A stretch of DNA of 64,000 nucleotides, taken from assembly GCA_017308235.1 (NCBI GenBank), contig JAFKFL010000009.1, forward strand, positions 1-64,000, in the 5' to 3' direction. A program made the translations under genes and the position numbers. Within the stretch, counting starts at the first letter, position 1; each line of letters starts with the position of its first letter. The notes beneath the pieces were generated by a model, which worked only from the letters and a program-made list of their open reading frames with translations, ran no database searches and was not told where the DNA came from. The DNA comes from Alphaproteobacteria bacterium. Its GTDB lineage: Bacteria > Pseudomonadota > Alphaproteobacteria > Reyranellales > Reyranellaceae. Positions 7,755 through 16,651 of the stretch are shown piece by piece.

Positions 7755-8549
7755 ATGCCCGTGCCCGACGCAGCACAATCCGGATCGATCCGGACGGAGA
7801 TCGACGGCCGCATCTTCAAGATCACGGTCGACAACACGGCGAAGAAGAACGCCTTTACACCTGACATGATGCAGCTTCTGTCGGATGCCTTCACCACGTT
7901 CGACGGCAACGACGAGCTGTGGGTCGCTGTCCTCTGCTTCGCCGGCAACGACACCACGGCGGGCCTCGACATGCCGAAATTCTTCGGCCCCAATCGCGAG
8001 CGCCGCGACACGCCGCCTGCCAATGTCGATCCCTTCGCGCTGCGGCGCCGGACGATGAAGCCGGTCGTGGCGGCCGTGCAGGGCCTCTGCCTCACGATCG
8101 GCATCGAGATGATGCTGGCGGCCGATATCGTGATCGCGGCCGATACGGCACGCTTCTGCCAAATGGAATCGAAGCGCGGGATCGCACCATTGGGCGGCGC
8201 ACACTTCCGCTTCCTGACGCGAACTGGTTGGGGCAATGCGATGTATCACCTGATGCTGTGCGACGAGTTCGACGCCAGCCGCGCGCTGCAGATCGGGCTG
8301 GTGCAGGAAGTCGTTCGCGCGGGCCAGCAAATCGTCCGCGCCATCGAGATCGCCCAGCGCATCGCACGCAATGCCCCGCTCGGCCTTCGCGCCATGAAAG
8401 AAGCGGCGCTAAAGTACATAGAGGCCGGCGAGAGCATGGCAGTCGCGGCGATCCCCGCGATCCATGCCAAGGTCATGGGCACCGAGGACGCCAAGGAGGG
8501 CATCCGGTCGTTCGTCGAGCGCCGGGAAGCACGGTTCCAGGGCCGCTGA
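7755..8549 (+). CDS. Enoyl-CoA hydratase/isomerase (crotonase) family protein
   Basis: A 264-residue crotonase. FAGNDTTAGLDMPKF near residue 57 and VVAAVQGLCLTIGIEMMLAADIVIAAD near residue 95 correspond to the two oxyanion-hole regions. Typical catalytic glutamates of hydratases are not obvious, since MESKRGIAPLGGAHF takes the place of the usual PExxLG stretch, so hydratase, isomerase or hydrolase activity stays open. The ATG at 7755 is only one base from the AGAGGAG site, so GTG at 7761, seven bases after it, may be the true start. Fourth gene of the operon, 6 bases after the regulator. Confidence 0.85.
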   Translation: MPVPDAAQSGSIRTEIDGRIFKITVDNTAKKNAFTPDMMQLLSDAFTTFDGNDELWVAVLCFAGNDTTAGLDMPKFFGPNRERRDTPPANVDPFALRRRTMKPVVAAVQGLCLTIGIEMMLAADIVIAADTARFCQMESKRGIAPLGGAHFRFLTRTGWGNAMYHLMLCDEFDASRALQIGLVQEVVRAGQQIVRAIEIAQRIARNAPLGLRAMKEAALKYIEAGESMAVAAIPAIHAKVMGTEDAKEGIRSFVERREARFQGR

Positions 8550-8584
8550 AGCTGCCCGGCAACGAAATAGAGGGAGAGCAGGCG

Positions 8585-9571
8585 ATGAAGACCAGGATCA
8601 CGGAACTGCTGGGGATCGAACATCCGATCATCCAGGGCGGTATGCATTTCGTGGGCTTCGCCGAGATGGCGGCGGCGGTGTCCGATGCCGGTGGGCTGGG
8701 CATCATCACCGGTCTCACACAGGGCACGCCGGAAAAGCTCGCCAATGAGATTCGGCGCTGCCGGGAGATGACCTCCAAGCCCTTCGGCGTGAACCTCACC
8801 TTCCTGCCGTCGCTGACGCCACCCGATTATCCCGGCCTGATCCGCGTCATCGTCGAGGGAGGCGTGAAGATCGTCGAGACGGCGGGCAACAATCCACAGA
8901 AGTGGCTGCCGTCGCTCAAGGACGCCGGGATCAAGGTGATCCACAAATGCACCTCGGTGCGCCATTCGCTCAAGGCCGAGTCGATCGGCTGCGATGCGGT
9001 GAGCGTCGACGGCTTCGAATGCGGCGGCCATCCGGGCGAGGACGATGTGCCGAACTTCATCCTTTTGCCCCGCGCAGCAGAAGAATTGAAAATTCCATTT
9101 GTCGCCTCAGGCGGCATGGCCGATGGCCGTTCGCTGGTCGCGGCCCTGTCCTTAGGCGCCGACGGCATGAACATGGGCACGCGCTTCATGGCCACGAAGG
9201 AAGCGCCGATCCACGAGCATGTGAAGCAGGCGCTTGTCGCCGCGAGTGAGCTCGATACCCGCCTCGTCATGCGGCCGCTGCGCAACACCGAGCGCGTGCT
9301 CAAGAACGCCGCCGTCGATCGTCTGCTCGAGAAGGAGAAGGCGTTGGGCGCCAAGATCAAGTTCGAGGACATCCTGCCCGAGGTCGCGGGCGTCTATCCG
9401 CGCATCATGAAGGAAGGCGAGATGGATGCGGGCGCCTGGTCCTGCGGCATGGTGGCGGGACTCATCCGCGACATCCCGACGGTCAAGGAGCTGATCGACC
9501 GGACGATGCGCGAGGCAGAGGCCATCATCAACAAGCGGCTCGCCGGCTACACCGGCCAAAAGGCCGCTTGA
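8585..9571 (+). CDS. Nitronate monooxygenase (2-nitropropane dioxygenase) family protein
   Basis: A 328-residue FMN-binding TIM barrel. The opening TELLGIEHPIIQGGMHFVG, then GVNLTFLP, EC GGHPGEDD (residues about 145-152), VASGGMADGRSL and ADGMNMGTRFMAT form the full nitronate monooxygenase/enoyl-ACP-reductase-II-like pattern. Class I NMOs oxidise alkyl nitronates. Several relatives serve in acyl-CoA catabolism, which could suit the neighbouring crotonase. AGGGAGAGCAGGCG precedes the ATG at 8585. Last gene of the operon, with 35 bases after the crotonase. An eight-base hairpin (9562-9582) straddles its stop codon and may be a terminator without a strong T-run. Confidence 0.88.
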   Translation: MKTRITELLGIEHPIIQGGMHFVGFAEMAAAVSDAGGLGIITGLTQGTPEKLANEIRRCREMTSKPFGVNLTFLPSLTPPDYPGLIRVIVEGGVKIVETAGNNPQKWLPSLKDAGIKVIHKCTSVRHSLKAESIGCDAVSVDGFECGGHPGEDDVPNFILLPRAAEELKIPFVASGGMADGRSLVAALSLGADGMNMGTRFMATKEAPIHEHVKQALVAASELDTRLVMRPLRNTERVLKNAAVDRLLEKEKALGAKIKFEDILPEVAGVYPRIMKEGEMDAGAWSCGMVAGLIRDIPTVKELIDRTMREAEAIINKRLAGYTGQKAA

Positions 9572-9582
9572 TCAAAGCGGCC
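9562..9582 (+). terminator. Hairpin at the end of the NMO operon
   Basis: GGCCGCTT-GATCA-AAGCGGCC is a perfect eight-base stem overlapping the stop codon. It is followed by further TGATCA copies (9583 onward) but no T-run, so factor-independent termination is uncertain. It lies between convergent genes. Confidence 0.4.
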
Positions 9583-9599
9583 TGATCAAATCAGCCTGA

Positions 9600-10388
9600 T
9601 CACGGCTTGGAACAGGCCGGCGCCGGATGCATCTCCAGTGCCTGGAGATCGGCCATTACGGTAGCGACACCCGCATCGACCGTGAGTCTGTCCAGCACGC
9701 CTGTGTCAGACAGCCTGGCGTGCACGGAGAAGAGCGGCTTGCGCTCCTGATCCTGCGCGCGAGTGAAGGTCATCAGCAACGGCCAGAAGCGGGCCGCCGG
9801 CACAGCGACGGGTTTGAGTGCGGGCGGCTCGGCGTGCAGGGTCTCGCTGCCGACTTCCTTGATCTCGACCTGGAAGACATCGCCCATCGCTTCGGCGGCG
9901 AAGATCAGGGTGGGCGCCATCGCGGCCTTGCCGACCAGGCGATCGATCAGATGGCCGAGAGCGGCAACCGGCATCAGGGTTGGAGACGGCAGGATGGCCC
10001 GCGTCGATCCCTGCTGCGACACGATCTCGGCCCGAGTCTCGCCGTTCGCCCGCTCGACCCTGCCCTGTGTCTTGCGGGCGTCGCCGTTCTGGGTCAGCAC
10101 GGTTTGATAGTGGAAGCTATCACCGCTGCGGTCCTCATCGCCCTCGAGCTGCGACGCAAGACTCATTTTCAATGACGGGGTGAAGGCGATCGCCGACGCG
10201 ACGTCCCGCTTGATGTGCCAGCCGTCGCAATCGAGGGTGATGTCCTGCACGGCGGTGCCGATGCGCGGTGCATTGGCGGCGGTGCCGAGACGCAGCAGAT
10301 ATTCCGCGCGATGAGGTTGCATCTGCGCCTGCACTGACTGTGGAATGAGCAGCGCGGCTGCGAGAAGGAAACAAACACCTCGCCTCAT
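9600..10388 (-). CDS. eipB: EipB-like (DUF1849) periplasmic cell-envelope integrity protein
   Basis: A 262-residue secreted protein. The ATG at 10388 gives a clean signal peptide (MRRGVCFLLAAALLIPQSVQAQ, cleaved after about residue 22). The mature part starts HRAEYLLRLG and has LDCDGWHIKR around Cys54 and a second cysteine near the C-terminus (APACSKP, about residue 259). In the Brucella family member EipB, a beta-spiral periplasmic protein, a conserved disulfide joins cysteines in these two places, and loss of the protein weakens the envelope. An in-frame extension upstream to 10472 lacks signal-peptide character. Divergent from the ferritin-like gene, with 131 bases between. Confidence 0.8.
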   Translation of the reverse strand: MRRGVCFLLAAALLIPQSVQAQMQPHRAEYLLRLGTAANAPRIGTAVQDITLDCDGWHIKRDVASAIAFTPSLKMSLASQLEGDEDRSGDSFHYQTVLTQNGDARKTQGRVERANGETRAEIVSQQGSTRAILPSPTLMPVAALGHLIDRLVGKAAMAPTLIFAAEAMGDVFQVEIKEVGSETLHAEPPALKPVAVPAARFWPLLMTFTRAQDQERKPLFSVHARLSDTGVLDRLTVDAGVATVMADLQALEMHPAPACSKP

Positions 10389-10519
10389 CTCGTCACCATG
10401 CGGGGCGCTTGCCATCGGGTCAATCACGCAGATGTGGCTGGTTCGCGACGGGTCGGCCGCAATGATAGACAAACCAGAATCGTTGGCCTTGAATATGGGC
10501 CAGTGAAAGGGCGCGTAGC

Positions 10520-11383
10520 ATGAAAATTGGATCGCACGAACATCGCGATACCTTCTGTCGGCATTTCATCGAAACCTATACCGACTACGAACCGAACACC
10601 CTGCCCTGGCCCGAACTGGACGACGCGGCACTGCAGCGCCTGAGGGCCGTGCCTTTTTGGGAAGAGGTGTTTTATACCGAGCGTCGAGCGGGCGCGATCG
10701 TGTCCGCCTTCACGGAAACAGTCACCGATCCCGTCCTGCACGAGGCGCTTGCCCTGCAGGGCGAAGAAGAGACGCGCCACGCCAAAATGATCCGCGTCAT
10801 GATCGACAGATACGGCCTCGACGCGCCGGAACGGCCGATGGAGGACATCAGTCAGAATATCGACCGGCGCTTCAAGGATTTCGGCTTCGGCGAGTGCCTT
10901 GATTCATTCGTCGGCTTCGGCCTGTTCAAGATCGCCTCGCAAGCCGAATTCCTGCCCAAGGAGATTCTGAAGATCTTCGAGACCCTGATGTACGAGGAGA
11001 CGCGCCACATCGTCTTCTTCATCAACTGGATGGCCTACACCGAAGCACAACGGGGCTGGTTCGCGCGGACCATGCTGCCGCTCACCAGCCTGCACTATTA
11101 CATTCGCGCGATCGTTCGCATGGCCGGTCTCGCCAAGCGCGGCAAGGAACTGAACGACGGCAAGAACTTCGCCGCGACCCAGGTCAGCGTGTTCCTCGAT
11201 GGCTTCAATTTCCGGAAGTTCGTCGAGGATTGCTATTCCGAGAACAGCCGCCGCATGGGCGCCTTCGATCCGGAACTGCTGCGCCCCAGCTTCTTGCCCC
11301 AACTGGCCGAGGTCGCGTTGCGCGCCATGCGTCTCTGGAACGCGCGCTCGAAGCTGGAGCCTGACGGAGCGATGTCGCGGTAG
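10520..11383 (+). CDS. Di-iron ferritin-like protein, paralogue of the 24419-25441 gene
   Basis: A 287-residue helical protein carrying two complete di-iron half-sites: Glu54, then Glu84-x-x-His87 (EETRH), Glu125, then Glu160-x-x-His163 (EETRH). This E/ExxH/E/ExxH spacing is that of carboxylate-bridged di-iron four-helix bundles (ferritin-like oxygenases, desaturases, MiaE-type enzymes). It aligns along its length with the protein at 24419-25441 (shared TLPWPEL/VIDWPKL, TERRAG/TEGRAR, CLDSF/CIDSF segments), so the two are paralogues. No signal peptide. It stands alone on the plus strand just left of hpnN, at the edge of the hopanoid island. Its reaction is unknown; oxidative tailoring of lipid is a guess from context. 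Confidence 0.8.
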   Translation: MKIGSHEHRDTFCRHFIETYTDYEPNTLPWPELDDAALQRLRAVPFWEEVFYTERRAGAIVSAFTETVTDPVLHEALALQGEEETRHAKMIRVMIDRYGLDAPERPMEDISQNIDRRFKDFGFGECLDSFVGFGLFKIASQAEFLPKEILKIFETLMYEETRHIVFFINWMAYTEAQRGWFARTMLPLTSLHYYIRAIVRMAGLAKRGKELNDGKNFAATQVSVFLDGFNFRKFVEDCYSENSRRMGAFDPELLRPSFLPQLAEVALRAMRLWNARSKLEPDGAMSR

Positions 11384-11394
11384 AGATTAATATC

Positions 11395-11433
11395 ACCTCG
11401 CCCTGAGGAGGCGCGAAGCGCCGTCTCGATTCG
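11395..11433 (+). repeat. Dispersed palindromic repeat unit, copy A
   Basis: ACCTCGCCCTGAGGAGGCGC followed by GAAGCGCCGTCTCGA. This is a diverged copy of the short palindromic element of the CCTGAGGAGC...GTCTCGAAGGATG type scattered through many alphaproteobacterial genomes. A hairpin GCGCGGGG/CCCCGCGC (11433-11453) directly follows. Together with copy B it forms an inverted pair between convergent genes. Confidence 0.6.
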
Positions 11434-11482
11434 CGCGGGGTAACCCCCCGCGCTGTGGAGGGAACGAACACCGTGCCTGTTG

Positions 11483-11526
11483 CCATCCTTCGAGACGCGT
11501 GCTGCGCACGCTCCTCAGGATGAGGT
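11483..11526 (-). repeat. Dispersed palindromic repeat unit, copy B
   Basis: Read on the minus strand: ACCTCATCCTGAGGAGCGTG, then CGCAGCACGCGTCTCGAAGG ending ATGG. It is a near-consensus copy of the common alphaproteobacterial intergenic element and lies inverted relative to copy A. It sits in the gap between the ferritin-like gene and hpnN. A terminator or mRNA-stability role is possible. Confidence 0.65.
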
Positions 11527-11541
11527 AGACGTGGTCGCCGC

Positions 11542-14157
11542 TCAGAACCAGAGCTTGCTCTGCGGCGAACGCGCGAGCAGGGCCGGCCGGAACAGGAGCG
11601 TGACCAGAAGCTCCCAGCCCAGCGAAATCATCAGCAGTCGGCCCATGCTGGCGGTGCCGGGGTGGGTCGAGAGCCAGAGTGCGCCGAAGGCATTGGCGGT
11701 GGTGAGCGCGCTGAAGATCACGGCACGCATCAGGCTCGACTTCAGCATCGCCGTCTCGCCCGCGCGCCAAGCCATCACGAAATAGATATTGAAGGCGACG
11801 CCCACGCCGAACAGCAGCGGCAGTGCGATGATGTTCGCGAAATTGAGCGGCAGGTCGAAGGCCGCGCAGGTCGCGAAGGTCAGTAGCCCGCTCAGCAATA
11901 CCGGCAGCATGGTGAGCACCACGTCTCGAGTCCGCCGCAACACCAATGCCAGGAGCAGAACGATGGCGACGATGGAATAAACCCCGGCCTGCAGGAAGGC
12001 ATCGACGATGGTGTCACCCGAGGCCCTGGTGGAGATGGGCGCCCCGGTCGCATCCGGGACGACGTTCTGGACCGCCAAGGCGAAGCGCCGCAGGAATTCG
12101 TTGTCGTGCCGGCCATCGCGCGGCAGGACCTGCATGCGGGCGCGCCCGTCCTTGGTCATCCAGTCCTCGACCAGATCGGACGGCAGGGTCGCGAGTGTCA
12201 CTGGACCGGCCTTCAGCTCCTCACGCACCTGGTCGAGCACGACCTTCAAGGGCGTGCTCACCGTCTCTGCCGCTTTGGCTCGGACGTCGGGCGATGCTGC
12301 ATCGAGCCGCTCCAGTGCATCGGCCAGCCGGCGCACCGAGGACACCGACTCCGCCGTCGCCGCTTTCGGCCCGTTCGCCACAGCCCGCAGCGACGCCGCC
12401 GTGCTCGCAAGGCTTTGCTTCAGCTCCGCGTCGGTCGGGGCAGGACGCGGTGTGGCCGTCTCCAGCGCGGGCCCGAGGGTTTTCGCCGCCTGGGCAATGA
12501 GCGCGAGCTTCTCCCCCTGCTGGGTCGGAATGAAGCTTTGCAGCGAGACGGTTCGCGACACCTCCGGCAACCCGTCGAGGACGCGCGCGATGGCATCGGC
12601 TTTCGCCAGCGACGGCGCGAGAACGTTGATCGCATAGGGTGTCCAGTCAGGATCGGCGGCCAACGCCTGCAAGGTGGCCATCGATTCCACTTTGGGGCTC
12701 TTGAGATTGAGCGGGTCGAAGTCGAACCGCACCAGCGGCAGCAGCGCGGCCGACACGATAGCCGCGACGAGCGCACCCACCAGAACAGCGAGACGATGCT
12801 GGCTCACGAAACGGTCGACGGGCGCCAGCATGGTGAAGCCGACCTCGGTCATGCGCGCGGTCGGCAATCGCAGCAGCAATAGCAACGCCGGCAGCAGCAC
12901 GATGGTCAGTCCGAAAGCCACAATCATGCCGAGGCCGGCAATCGTGCCGAGCTCGGCCACGCCGATGTAAGTCGTGGGCAGGAAGGCGAAGAAGCCCACG
13001 CAGATGGCCGCGGCCGACAGGGCCAGGGCGCGCCCGATGCTCGCGCCGGTCTCCGTCAGGGCCGCCCGGAGGTTCGGCTGCACCAGCCGCTCGGCGAGGC
13101 TGCGCACGCTGAATTGGATGCTGAAGTCGACGCCGAGGCCGACGAAAAGCGGAATGAAAGCCACCGATATGAGGTTGAAGCGGCCGGTCGCCAGCAGCCC
13201 GATCGCGGATGTCATGATCAGGCCGGCGATGGTCGTGATCAGAATCGCAAGCACCACGCGCACCGAACGCACCGCCAGCCACAGGATACCAAGCAAGGCC
13301 ACGACCATCGCACCCATGACCAGATGCGCATCCTGCGCCAACGAACCGAATTCCTCGTCCGCCAGGGGCACCGGCCCGGTCAGGCGGACGGTCACGCCAT
13401 GCGCGGGATCGAGGCCCAGCGACTGGGCGATCTTGCGGATCGCATTACTGGCGCCCATGCCGGGTTCCAGCGCGGTGTAGTCCATCACCGGCTGGACCAG
13501 CACGATGCGTCGCGTCTGCCGCGCCTCGGCCGGAACACCGCCAACCAGCGTCTGCCAGGAAACGAACGCCGGCTGGCCAGCCGCCGTCTTCTCGAACGCA
13601 TCGGCAAGCGTATTCGCCATCGGCTCGATGTTGCCGAGCGTCCCCTGCCCGCGCTTGATGCCCTCGAGCATGTTGGAGAGCGCGCCGAGAACACCGCGCA
13701 GGCTTGGATCAGTCGCCAAGGGCGCCAGCAGCGGCGTCGCCTGGATAAGGCCGACCGTTGCCGCTTTGACTTTGTCGAGCGGCAGGAGCAGCAGGCCCTC
13801 GCGCTCGAAGAAAGGACTGCCGTCGGGGCGTCGCACGGTCCGGAAAAGATCCCGCTTCTCCTGCAAGGCGGCGGTCAGCCGCTTGGCCGCGTCATCAGCG
13901 ATCTCGGGCGTGGCGCCGTCGACCACGACCATGGTCAGATTGGTGAGTTGGGGAAAAGCCGCATCGAAGGTGAATTCCCGTTGCCGCCACTTCAGCTCCT
14001 TCGACATCAGCTGGGTGGTGTCGGCGGTCATGGCGAAATGCCGGCCGGTATAGACGAGCGCCAACAGCGTCAGTCCGATGACGACGAGCAGCACGATCAA
14101 AGGATGTCGGGTGCTGGCCGCGACGATACGGCCAATCAACGAAGTCCGGGTCGACAC
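11542..14157 (-). CDS. hpnN: HpnN, hopanoid RND/MMPL-type transporter
   Basis: An inner-membrane transporter of 871 residues if the GTG at 14157 is used. It has one N-terminal helix ([18 protein letters not shown]), a large periplasmic loop beginning [18 protein letters not shown], a block of five helices with the sterol-sensing-like core ([35 protein letters not shown]), a second loop, and a second helix block ending near [12 protein letters not shown]. HpnN shuttles hopanoids to the outer membrane in Rhodopseudomonas. I prefer GTG 14157 because GAGAGG lies close upstream; an in-frame TTG at 14196 would add 13 residues. The gene is separate from and divergent to ispH-hpnH. Confidence 0.88.
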   Translation of the reverse strand: MSTRTSLIGRIVAASTRHPLIVLLVVIGLTLLALVYTGRHFAMTADTTQLMSKELKWRQREFTFDAAFPQLTNLTMVVVDGATPEIADDAAKRLTAALQEKRDLFRTVRRPDGSPFFEREGLLLLPLDKVKAATVGLIQATPLLAPLATDPSLRGVLGALSNMLEGIKRGQGTLGNIEPMANTLADAFEKTAAGQPAFVSWQTLVGGVPAEARQTRRIVLVQPVMDYTALEPGMGASNAIRKIAQSLGLDPAHGVTVRLTGPVPLADEEFGSLAQDAHLVMGAMVVALLGILWLAVRSVRVVLAILITTIAGLIMTSAIGLLATGRFNLISVAFIPLFVGLGVDFSIQFSVRSLAERLVQPNLRAALTETGASIGRALALSAAAICVGFFAFLPTTYIGVAELGTIAGLGMIVAFGLTIVLLPALLLLLRLPTARMTEVGFTMLAPVDRFVSQHRLAVLVGALVAAIVSAALLPLVRFDFDPLNLKSPKVESMATLQALAADPDWTPYAINVLAPSLAKADAIARVLDGLPEVSRTVSLQSFIPTQQGEKLALIAQAAKTLGPALETATPRPAPTDAELKQSLASTAASLRAVANGPKAATAESVSSVRRLADALERLDAASPDVRAKAAETVSTPLKVVLDQVREELKAGPVTLATLPSDLVEDWMTKDGRARMQVLPRDGRHDNEFLRRFALAVQNVVPDATGAPISTRASGDTIVDAFLQAGVYSIVAIVLLLALVLRRTRDVVLTMLPVLLSGLLTFATCAAFDLPLNFANIIALPLLFGVGVAFNIYFVMAWRAGETAMLKSSLMRAVIFSALTTANAFGALWLSTHPGTASMGRLLMISLGWELLVTLLFRPALLARSPQSKLWF

Positions 14158-14521
14158 GACGCCTCTCGAGACTGGATGCGCGTATCGCAGCGCCAACGAT
14201 TGTCCAAAGCCGGGCCTCCCGGAACCCCTGTCCCCTACGGCGGATGAGGGTATTCGCGAGGGCCGGGAGGTAAATCGACACCTATCCCGAAGCTGTCAAG
14301 CTATGCATCGGCGACAGGGCGCGTACTTCCCGGTAATGAAAATGCGCGACAAGTTGACGCCATATCGTCACATAACGCACATTCCGGAGCAGCCGAGCGG
14401 GCACTTGTCGCCGGCCTGGCCGATGACGATGCATGGGCCCAGCCGCCGCGCTTCTGGCAAAGCGGCTCGCAATTACCAAATTGTGGTTGCAGCAAGCCCC
14501 CTGATGGAGGAGTTGATCTGG
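14158..14521. other. Divergent intergenic region hpnN / ispH, no gene recognised
   Basis: The 364 bases hold no convincing gene. Small open frames on both strands lack ribosome sites and have arginine-rich shadow composition. The right part, from about 14335, is less GC-rich (TTGACG at 14353, several TA-rich steps to 14390) and probably carries the ispH-hpnH promoter, but no hexamer pair at ideal spacing is clear. Confidence 0.5.
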
Positions 14522-15481
14522 ATGCGGGTTCTAATGGCTCAACCCCGGGGGTTCTGCGCAGGGGTCGTGCGGGCAATCGAGATCGTTGAACGGTCGCTCA
14601 AGAAATTTGGCGCCCCGGTCTATGTACGCCACGAAATCGTGCACAACCGCCATGTGGTCGAGAAGCTCGAACGCATGGGAGCGGTTTTCGTCGAGAACCT
14701 CGACGAGATCCCCGACGGCGCGATCACGATCTTCAGCGCACACGGCGTCGCCCAGTCGATCATCGACGAGGCCAAGTCTCGTGGCCTTCCGGTGCTGGAT
14801 GCCACCTGCCCTTTGGTCTCGAAGGTGCATCTCCAGGGCAAGCGCTACGTATCGCGCGGGCGGGCGCTGATCCTGATCGGCCATGCCGGCCATCCCGAGG
14901 TCGAGGGCACGATGGGCCAGGTCGATGCGCCGGTGCATCTCGTCTCGACGGTCGAGGACGTCGAGCGGCTCGATCTGCCCGACGATGCGCCGATCGCCTA
15001 CGTCACCCAGACCACGCTCAGCGTCGACGATACGCGCAGCGTGATCGCGGCCCTGCGCGCGCGGTTCCGCGACCTCGAAGGGCCTGACGTGACCGATATC
15101 TGCTACGCCACCCAGCATCGCCAGTCGGCGGTGCGGGAGATGTGCGAGCTGGTCGACCTGCTGCTGGTCGTGGGTAGCCGCAACAGCTCCAACTCGAACC
15201 GGTTGCGCGAGATCGGCGTCGAAATGGGCTTGCCGAGCTACCTGATCGCCGACGGCAACGAACTGGACCCGGCATGGCTCACTGGCGTGAAGACGATCGG
15301 GCTGACGGCGGGCGCCTCGGCGCCGGAGGAGCTCGTCCTCGACGTGATCGAGGCCCTGCGTCGGCATGGCAAGGTCGAGGTCGAGCAGATGACCGGTGTT
15401 CGAGAAGATATCGAGTTTCGCCTGCCTAACGAACTGAGGACGGTGACGCCGGACAAGGCGATCGTCCCATCCGTTGGGTAA
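14522..15481 (+). CDS. ispH: 4-hydroxy-3-methylbut-2-enyl diphosphate reductase
   Basis: A 319-residue IspH (LytB). It performs the last MEP-pathway step, making isopentenyl and dimethylallyl diphosphate from HMBPP with a [4Fe-4S] cluster. The three cluster cysteines are visible: Cys12 ([10 protein letters not shown]), Cys96 (LDATCPLV) and Cys194 (DICYATQ). The substrate-binding His and the SSNSNRL motif are also present. Start at ATG 14522, with GGAGG upstream; an earlier in-frame ATG at 14504 adds only six residues. Length matches the family. It is followed by hpnH after 24 bases, so isoprenoid precursor supply and hopanoid tailoring are probably co-expressed. Confidence 0.95.
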   Translation: MRVLMAQPRGFCAGVVRAIEIVERSLKKFGAPVYVRHEIVHNRHVVEKLERMGAVFVENLDEIPDGAITIFSAHGVAQSIIDEAKSRGLPVLDATCPLVSKVHLQGKRYVSRGRALILIGHAGHPEVEGTMGQVDAPVHLVSTVEDVERLDLPDDAPIAYVTQTTLSVDDTRSVIAALRARFRDLEGPDVTDICYATQHRQSAVREMCELVDLLLVVGSRNSSNSNRLREIGVEMGLPSYLIADGNELDPAWLTGVKTIGLTAGASAPEELVLDVIEALRRHGKVEVEQMTGVREDIEFRLPNELRTVTPDKAIVPSVG

Positions 15482-15505
15482 GTCGGTCGGATAAAGGAGC
15501 GCGTT

Positions 15506-16651
15506 TTGGGAATTCCTTTGCTGCAGGCGGCCCGGATCGGGACCTACATCGTCCGTCAGCATCTGTCGGGGCGCGAGCGCTATCCGCTCGTGCTGATGCT
15601 GGAGCCGTTGTTCCGCTGCAACCTCGCTTGTGCAGGCTGCGGCAAGATCGATTATCCCGACGAGATTCTGGATCAGCGCCTGTCCTACGACGATTGCATG
15701 ACCGCGATCGACGAGTGCGGCGCGCCGGTGGTCTCGATCGCCGGCGGCGAGCCGCTCCTGCATCGCGAGATGCCGAAGATCGTCAAGGGCTACCTGGCCA
15801 AGCGGAAGTTCGTGATTCTGTGCACCAACGCGCTGTTGCTCGCCAAGAAGATCGACGACTACCAGCCGCATCCGTCCTTCACCTGGTCGATCCATCTCGA
15901 TGGCAACCAGACTATGCACGACAAGTCCGTCTGCCTGCGCGGCACCTATGACAAGGCAGTCGAGGCGATCAAACTCGCGAAGTCCAAAGGCTTCCGCGTC
16001 AGTATCAACTGCACGTTGTTCAACGACGCCGATCCCGCCGAGGCGGCGGCCTTTTTCGACGACATGAAGGCGCTTGGGCTCGACGGCATCACCGTGTCGC
16101 CGGGCTATGCCTACGAGCGCGCGCCCGACCAGCAGCACTTCCTCAATCGCACCAAGACCAAGGAATTGTTCCGCGGAATCCTGTCGCGCGGCGACGGCGG
16201 CAAGAAGTGGCCATTCAGCCAGTCGATCAACTTCCTGAATTTCCTCGCCGGCAACGAGAGCTATCACTGCACGCCGTGGGGCAACCCGACGCGTACCGTG
16301 TTCGGCTGGCAGAAGCCCTGCTACCTCCTGGGCGAAGGCTACGCCAAGACCTTCCGCGAGCTGATGGACGACACCGAATGGGACAAGTACGGCGTCGGCA
16401 ACTACGAGAAGTGCGCCAACTGCATGGTGCATTCGGGCTTCGAGGCCTCGGCGGTGAAGGACATGATCCGTCGTCCCCTGAAGGCGGCGGCGGTCGCGAT
16501 GCGCGGCGTGCGCACCGATGGTCCGTTGGCGGAGGACATCCCGCTCGATAAGCAGCGTCGTGCCGAATACGTCTTCTCGGATCACGTCCAACGGAAGCTA
16601 GGCGAGATCCGGACCAGCAAGGCCAGCCAGAAGCCGGTGCCCGCGGAGTAG
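15506..16651 (+). CDS. hpnH: HpnH, adenosylhopane synthase (radical SAM)
   Basis: A 381-residue radical-SAM enzyme. Cys38, Cys42 and Cys45 form CNLACAGC, the SAM [4Fe-4S] motif; SIAGGEPLLH is the SAM-contact GGE region. A C-terminal cysteine group (GNYEKCANCMVHSGFE) is typical of HpnH. The enzyme adds the 5'-deoxyadenosyl radical to diploptene to make adenosylhopane, the first step to C35 hopanoids. Start is TTG at 15506, with AAGGAG at 15494-15499. Its last 54 bases overlap the end of hpnG on the opposite strand. Confidence 0.95.
   Translation: MGIPLLQAARIGTYIVRQHLSGRERYPLVLMLEPLFRCNLACAGCGKIDYPDEILDQRLSYDDCMTAIDECGAPVVSIAGGEPLLHREMPKIVKGYLAKRKFVILCTNALLLAKKIDDYQPHPSFTWSIHLDGNQTMHDKSVCLRGTYDKAVEAIKLAKSKGFRVSINCTLFNDADPAEAAAFFDDMKALGLDGITVSPGYAYERAPDQQHFLNRTKTKELFRGILSRGDGGKKWPFSQSINFLNFLAGNESYHCTPWGNPTRTVFGWQKPCYLLGEGYAKTFRELMDDTEWDKYGVGNYEKCANCMVHSGFEASAVKDMIRRPLKAAAVAMRGVRTDGPLAEDIPLDKQRRAEYVFSDHVQRKLGEIRTSKASQKPVPAE

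Noticed and set aside
6906..8330. 474-codon minus-strand frame across the isomerase, HxlR and crotonase genes
   Set aside because: Spans three well-supported plus-strand genes and has no recognisable domain.
14282..14479. 65-codon minus-strand frame in the hpnN/ispH gap
   Set aside because: No ribosome site, Arg-rich shadow composition, no family resemblance.
14531..16591. 686-codon minus-strand frame opposite ispH and hpnH
   Set aside because: Antisense to two certain genes; length is an effect of high GC.
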